A DNA stretch of 5,261 nt from Candidatus Saccharimonadota bacterium. GTDB lineage: Bacteria; Patescibacteriota; Saccharimonadia; Saccharimonadales; UBA4665. The first letter of the stretch is position 1. Each line of letters opens with the position of its first letter. Positions 4,635 through 5,261 of the stretch are shown here, one piece after another. The stretch covers positions 1 through 5,261 of the forward strand of contig DAHVAE010000046.1 of NCBI GenBank assembly GCA_027314795.1. Direction: 5' to 3'. A model generated the notes under the pieces. That model saw only the letters and a program-made list of their open reading frames with translations, did no database searches and was not told where the DNA came from. Position numbers and translations under genes: made by a program.

Positions 4635-5261
4635 TTATCTGGATAAACTAAACTTGTCGACTAATATATCTTGGCTGGTAAAACTGTCAGCTAATGAGTA
4701 GCCAGAATGCTGTATGACAGTTAAATCATTTGATATGACATTTGGAGTGTAGTATCGATAGAGAACTACCCACATTATGCCAGCTTTATTTGACTTTAGG
4801 TTGGGCATAATCATGTAGTCATTTGGGTTGTAGGTATAAATAACATGTTTAGCCTCATTTTTTCTAAATGAGTTTGTATAGCTTGCATAGTTAAAATAAT
4901 ACTGAAAACCAAGTGGACCAGGTGTATTGCTAACTAAAACGGTATCATTGACTGTAGAATATTTAGCTATATGGTAAGCTGCAGACTCCATGCCATCCGC
5001 CGGCTGACTTAGTACCGAACTTCTATTCATTAGATGTGCGACAGGAGAATAAGGAAAGAATAAGATACTAAAACTCAAGCTAAGACCAAGACCAAATAAT
5101 TTAGTTTTTTTAGAATAATGAACTAAGTAATTAATAAAGCTGTACGCCCCATATACGAGTACAATATATAGCAAAAATAACGAAAATATATTTGAGCGTG
5201 CATTACCAAACGGCCATTTACCCAATAATGCCGTAACCAACTCCACGGTAAAAACGATCAA
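4635..5261 (-). CDS. Probable GT-C/ArnT-like membrane glycosyltransferase, C-terminal part
   Basis: The frame is open to the right window edge, so the N-terminus is missing; the TTG at the very edge need not be a start. The visible 208-209 residues begin with a hydrophobic stretch and LLGKWPFGNARSNIF. This resembles the loop with a P-x-G-x-x-R motif seen before the last membrane helices of ArnT/PMT-like polyprenyl-phosphate glycosyltransferases. Two membrane segments follow (about 27-47 and 53-70), then a soluble, probably extracytoplasmic domain (about 85-208) with a GMESAAYHIAKYSTVNDTVL segment and many aromatics (FQYYFNYASY). That order (helices, then AA-x-x-I ... D-TV-LVS) is common in this superfamily. 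The catalytic N-terminal loop is outside the window, so substrate and activity cannot be judged. Confidence 0.55.
   Translation of the reverse strand: MIVFTVELVTALLGKWPFGNARSNIFSLFLLYIVLVYGAYSFINYLVHYSKKTKLFGLGLSLSFSILFFPYSPVAHLMNRSSVLSQPADGMESAAYHIAKYSTVNDTVLVSNTPGPLGFQYYFNYASYTNSFRKNEAKHVIYTYNPNDYMIMPNLKSNKAGIMWVVLYRYYTPNVISNDLTVIQHSGYSLADSFTSQDILVDKFSLSR

Overview
The window looks like a small, AT-leaning genome of the candidate phyla radiation, most likely a Saccharibacterium (TM7) or relative. This rests on three things: low GC with short intergenic gaps; a membrane-anchored parvulin-type foldase behind a bacterial PH-domain (bPH2) protein; and a diverged large serine recombinase of the type common in Patescibacteria. 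The standard code fits: TAA and TAG end the intact genes and no TGA needs to be read as an amino acid. The lineage is an inference; no marker gene is present.

All genes except one relic are on the minus strand. From right to left they are: the C-terminal part of a membrane protein that resembles GT-C/ArnT-like glycosyltransferases (4635-5261); a two-TM bPH2 protein (4039-4608) that overlaps a signal-anchored parvulin-like protein (2970-4067); tRNA-Asp(GTC) with its promoter (2833-2958); a small two-TM protein that starts 8 nt after the tRNA (2483-2824); and a RelB/DinJ-like antitoxin and RelE/YafQ-like toxin pair (1871-2411) with an apparent iterated operator.

The accessory, decayed part spans about 800-1850. 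It holds the truncated and frameshifted C-terminal end of a large serine recombinase on the plus strand (1382-1824) and a divergent unknown gene on the minus strand broken by two frameshifts (827-1355). A perfect 9-bp hairpin (798-824) closes it on the left. An intact unknown hydrophilic protein follows (21-704).

The most notable signal concerns initiation. The three protein genes with a recognisable promoter of their own (21-704, 2112-2411, 4039-4608) each have a TANNNT -10 hexamer exactly 6 nt before the ATG and no Shine-Dalgarno sequence. This predicts leaderless mRNAs whose first base is the A of the start codon. The broken gene at 827-1355 instead has a clear Shine-Dalgarno sequence. I found no CRISPR array, complete IS element or obvious new multi-gene system.
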